Assembly (NCBI GenBank): GCA_027574665.1
Contig: CM050651.1
Coordinates: 9,239,501 to 9,303,500 of the forward strand
Length of the DNA: 64,000 nt
Direction: 5' to 3'
Origin: Rhynochetos jubatus
Lineage: Eukaryota > Chordata > Aves > Eurypygiformes > Rhynochetidae
Under the pieces are notes generated by a model, which was given only the letters and a program-made list of their open reading frames with translations, was not told the origin of the DNA and did no database searches. Both the position numbers and the translations under genes were made by a program. This document shows positions 61,301 to 64,000 of the stretch, one piece after another; positions within the stretch are counted from its first letter, which is position 1; every line of letters starts with the position of its first letter.

Positions 61301-63017
61301 TTTTTTTGCATGCTAACTGAAAATTTGTGATAAACTCACATTATAATTAGCAGTATCAGTAGGTAAGCAGATCAGCTGATACGTGTGCTTCCACACAGCA
61401 TGCGGCCCCTAGATACAATTATTTGGAAATGAGCTCTCCCCCGCCTGAGTACTTACACCAGTCTAGACCTGACAGGAATGCACCGCAGTAAGCACATGGT
61501 TTAACTGCCAGCATTTGCTTTCCCTTCCCTTTAACTGGTCTGTAAATTCTTCCCATAGCCCTGCCATTCACAGAATCATTCGTGCCAGCAGGAGCACGGC
61601 AGCCGTAGGGGCGGGTGTTTGCAGGGACTCAGCGCTTGGCTTGTGACAGTGGATAATGGCAGCCTGGGGGCTACAGAGATGTGCTCTCTTCTAGCAGAAC
61701 TCACTGCTTTGGGGTGTATGGCTAGCTCCAGGAAAGCTTTTTATCATTGCTTCAGGAGTGGCATATCTTACTTATTATCATAGCTATAGTTTCACCTAGT
61801 GCGGACCTTGAGTCGTTTTTCTTCCATTTGTAGCTGTACTTTTTTCCTTCTAACCTGGCCTGCTCTTTCTGACTGTATCTTGTAGGTTCATCTTATTTTC
61901 TCTGCAGCCTATGAAAGAGAAAAGCATGTCTAGCCTCCATCATTGCTGTACCCTAGAACTTGGGAATTTGCTGGCCTTTTTTTAAATTGATCTGTTTGTT
62001 ATTGCAAGTTCAGAATAAATAAAAACTACAGTGATAAAAGAAGAATATTTTTCCACCTTTGTAAACTTCTCATAAATTAATTACCAGTTTAAATTTAAAA
62101 TCAGAAAGAAGGAGGCCAAATAGTCTATTGTTCTTATTGAACCACATACGAAGACTGAATTTTATTATGATATAAAAGGAAAGAATTTGTCATCATTAAC
62201 TGTAATGTTTTCGGGAAGGAGGTTAGATAGGAGACTTAGCATCATTAGAGGTTTTTATCTAAAGATTTCCTGCCTCAAGTAATTGTTCTGAAGAAGTAAA
62301 CAAAGAAGAAAAAAACTGAGATTATGTCATTAATTCTCTTTAATGAAGTTCTGTGGTTAAGTGTTGTTTTGAAAGCTCATTGGAAGAATTTTAACAAAAT
62401 CTCTGGGTTTTTCTTTATTTGCTTATTTTGCAGACACTTTACAGAACTGTGACTGAGTAATATATTTTGTGTTCACTATATTGCTACTAGCTTAGTTCTT
62501 TAAAAATCAAATGAGGCGGCTGGCTTTCCGGCAGCAGAACCAGAAAACTAACACACAGCAAACGTGGTTACAAACATAGGGGGAGTTCATTTATTTTGTA
62601 ACATTCATTTCTAAGCATAAGCATCTGGACAATTTACAGACACATCTGTATGCTGCTATACTGTGTAGTCTATAGAAAGAATCTGTGATGGACCACCTGC
62701 TCAAACACTACTAGTATCCACCGTTTAGTCATTCTAAACACTCTTTAAGATTATTCCCACTGGAAACCACTATCTTCCATTCTGCTGGAAGCAGAATTAG
62801 ACAAGAGAAGGTGTGTTTATTTTAGGTAAACACGCACACATACACATTTGTGCACACACCTGCACGGGTGGGCACCACTTTGAAGCCTAACAGCCACACC
62901 TATATTCAGAACATCCAACAGTTCTTATCAAAAAAGTCAATTTTCAACTGTTTATAACTCTGTTTAATTTGAACTGCTAATGTAGCCCGCATGTAAGGTT
63001 AATGGGGTTCTTTGCTG
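61301..63017. other. Intergenic stretch, nothing recognised
   Basis: AT-rich sequence of 1.7 kb with no gene, repeat family or RNA gene recognised. The inverted repeat begins at its end. Confidence 0.7.
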
Positions 63018-63351
63018 TGCTTAGCAACAGCTTATGTGGAACCTTAAAACTCAGAGAAATTTAGCTCAGGTTCTGTATGGGAGGCAGAAGGCCCATCTGT
63101 GACACAAAGAAACATTTTGCTGCTTGTCAGAGTGGAACACAGGGAAAATGTCACGATTGTATATTTAAAAAAATAATAAATAAAATTAGGAGATCTTCTT
63201 TTTTGTAAAGGCCTACCCGTCTCCCCAACCTAAGGGTTTAAATTTCTCTGGAAATTATTCTGTGCATCATAGATGGGCCTTCTGCTTCCCATACAGAACC
63301 TGAGCTAAATTTCTCTGAGTTTTAAGGTTCCACATAGGCTGTTGCTAAGCA
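63018..63351. repeat. Near-perfect 85-bp inverted repeat with 164-bp spacer
   Basis: Arms 63018-63102 and 63267-63351 are reverse complements at 82 of 85 positions. The three differences (63032/63337, 63083/63286, 63099/63270) are all transitions that leave G-U pairs if the plus strand is transcribed. The spacer is AT-rich (TATTTAAAAAAATAATAAAT). It could be a foldback element, a recent inverted duplication, or a long hairpin RNA. No flanking target duplication was recognised. Confidence 0.9.
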
Positions 63352-64000
63352 TACATTACTGGCTGGAAGGGCTACGTGCTGTCACCTCAGAGCACCCAAA
63401 CGTCCTCCATCTGCCTCCAAGCCTAAGTAGGTACTCTTCCTATCAGCAAATCTGACAAACAGTGCTTTTATCTTTGTCTTTTTATCTGTTCATGCAACAT
63501 TCTAATTTTAAGCGCAATTTTAAGGAGTTTTCCCAAAGAGATTGCTCCTCAGGTCCCTTAGTAAGATGTTTCTCTTTAGGAATCTCATGAGAGCTTCTTA
63601 TCTGTTCTTGTATGGCAAGGATGGTCTGTTAGAAATTAATTTTAAACATATCTTCCGGAATGGAGCTGCATTCTAGCAACTATTGATGGTGCCAGGAATA
63701 CTCTGTCACCAATGAATGGTCCGATTACACAATTTGGGATGTTTAATTGGAGAAAATCACAAACACCAGAAGACACTCATTGCTGATGTCCTTAAAACCT
63801 ATCTGCCCCAACCAACAACACTCCACAAAGCCCCCTGATTACAAGACAGGACCATTTGACAAAGTCCTTGCTGTACTCGCAGAGGCTCATTCTGCTGATT
63901 CAGCCCCTCACAAGGCAGATTCCATACCATGAGAATTGCATGGTCACTGCATGTATTTCCTGCTGTGTTCGCTGTTCTTGTGGCATTGATACTTTGCAGT
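63352..64000. other. Intergenic stretch to the window edge, nothing recognised
   Basis: The remaining 650 bases carry one 61-codon plus-strand open frame (63747-63932) of no recognisable family. Confidence 0.7.

Noticed and set aside
48841..64000. Search for TRPC3 or another known BLTP1 neighbour on the plus strand
   Set aside because: No recognisable TRPC3, BBS or cyclin A2 segment was seen in any frame; the neighbour probably lies beyond the window.
1..64000. tRNA, rRNA, CRISPR and bacterial-type operon features
   Set aside because: None seen. The window is vertebrate nuclear DNA, and no cloverleaf-type A/B-box pair was recognised by eye.

Overview
The window looks like avian nuclear DNA. 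It is AT-rich and intron-dominated. It carries CR1 LINE sequence whose 3' end has the ATTCTATGATTCTAT-type tail, a solo LTR of a type I associate with bird genomes, and one large vertebrate gene with clean GT-AG exons. The species cannot be fixed from the sequence.

The only gene I can name is BLTP1 (formerly KIAA1109; fly Tweek, worm LPD-3, yeast Csf1 relatives). It lies on the minus strand and fills positions 1 to about 48,300. A non-coding first exon sits in a CpG island near 48.2 kb. The start codon is in exon 2 (40,508-40,506). Twenty-one coding exons follow down to 657, giving 2,790 coding bases or 930 residues. Every exon is flanked by AG and GT, the phases agree at every junction, and there is no internal stop or frameshift. 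The family protein is about 5,000 residues, so the window holds the N-terminal fifth and the gene runs off the left edge. BLTP1 is a bridge-like lipid-transfer protein: a membrane anchor near the N-terminus (about residues 27-46) is followed by a long beta-rich hydrophobic groove that moves phospholipid between the ER and a partner membrane.

The introns are mostly unique AT-rich DNA with A/T-rich simple repeats. Three recognisable mobile remnants lie in them, all antisense to BLTP1: a 3'-truncated CR1 endonuclease fragment in intron 10 (about 19.2-19.8 kb), a solo LTR in intron 15 (12.4-12.9 kb), and a 5'-truncated CR1 reverse-transcriptase/3' end in intron 1 (42.9-43.9 kb).

From 48.3 to 64 kb is the 5' flank of BLTP1. 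It begins with a promoter-like CpG island (CCAAT, GC-box, E2F-like and palindromic NRF1-like motifs) and then holds no gene I can name. Several unexplained signals lie there: an exon-like unit with good splice sites at 53.3-53.5 kb, protein-like but broken minus-strand reading frames at 60.6-61.3 kb, a plus-strand acceptor-plus-ORF at 56.9-57.2 kb, and an 85-bp near-perfect inverted repeat at 63.0-63.35 kb. Splicing exon 1 to exon 2 also creates an 11-codon upstream ORF with a strong start context that ends two bases before the BLTP1 start codon.
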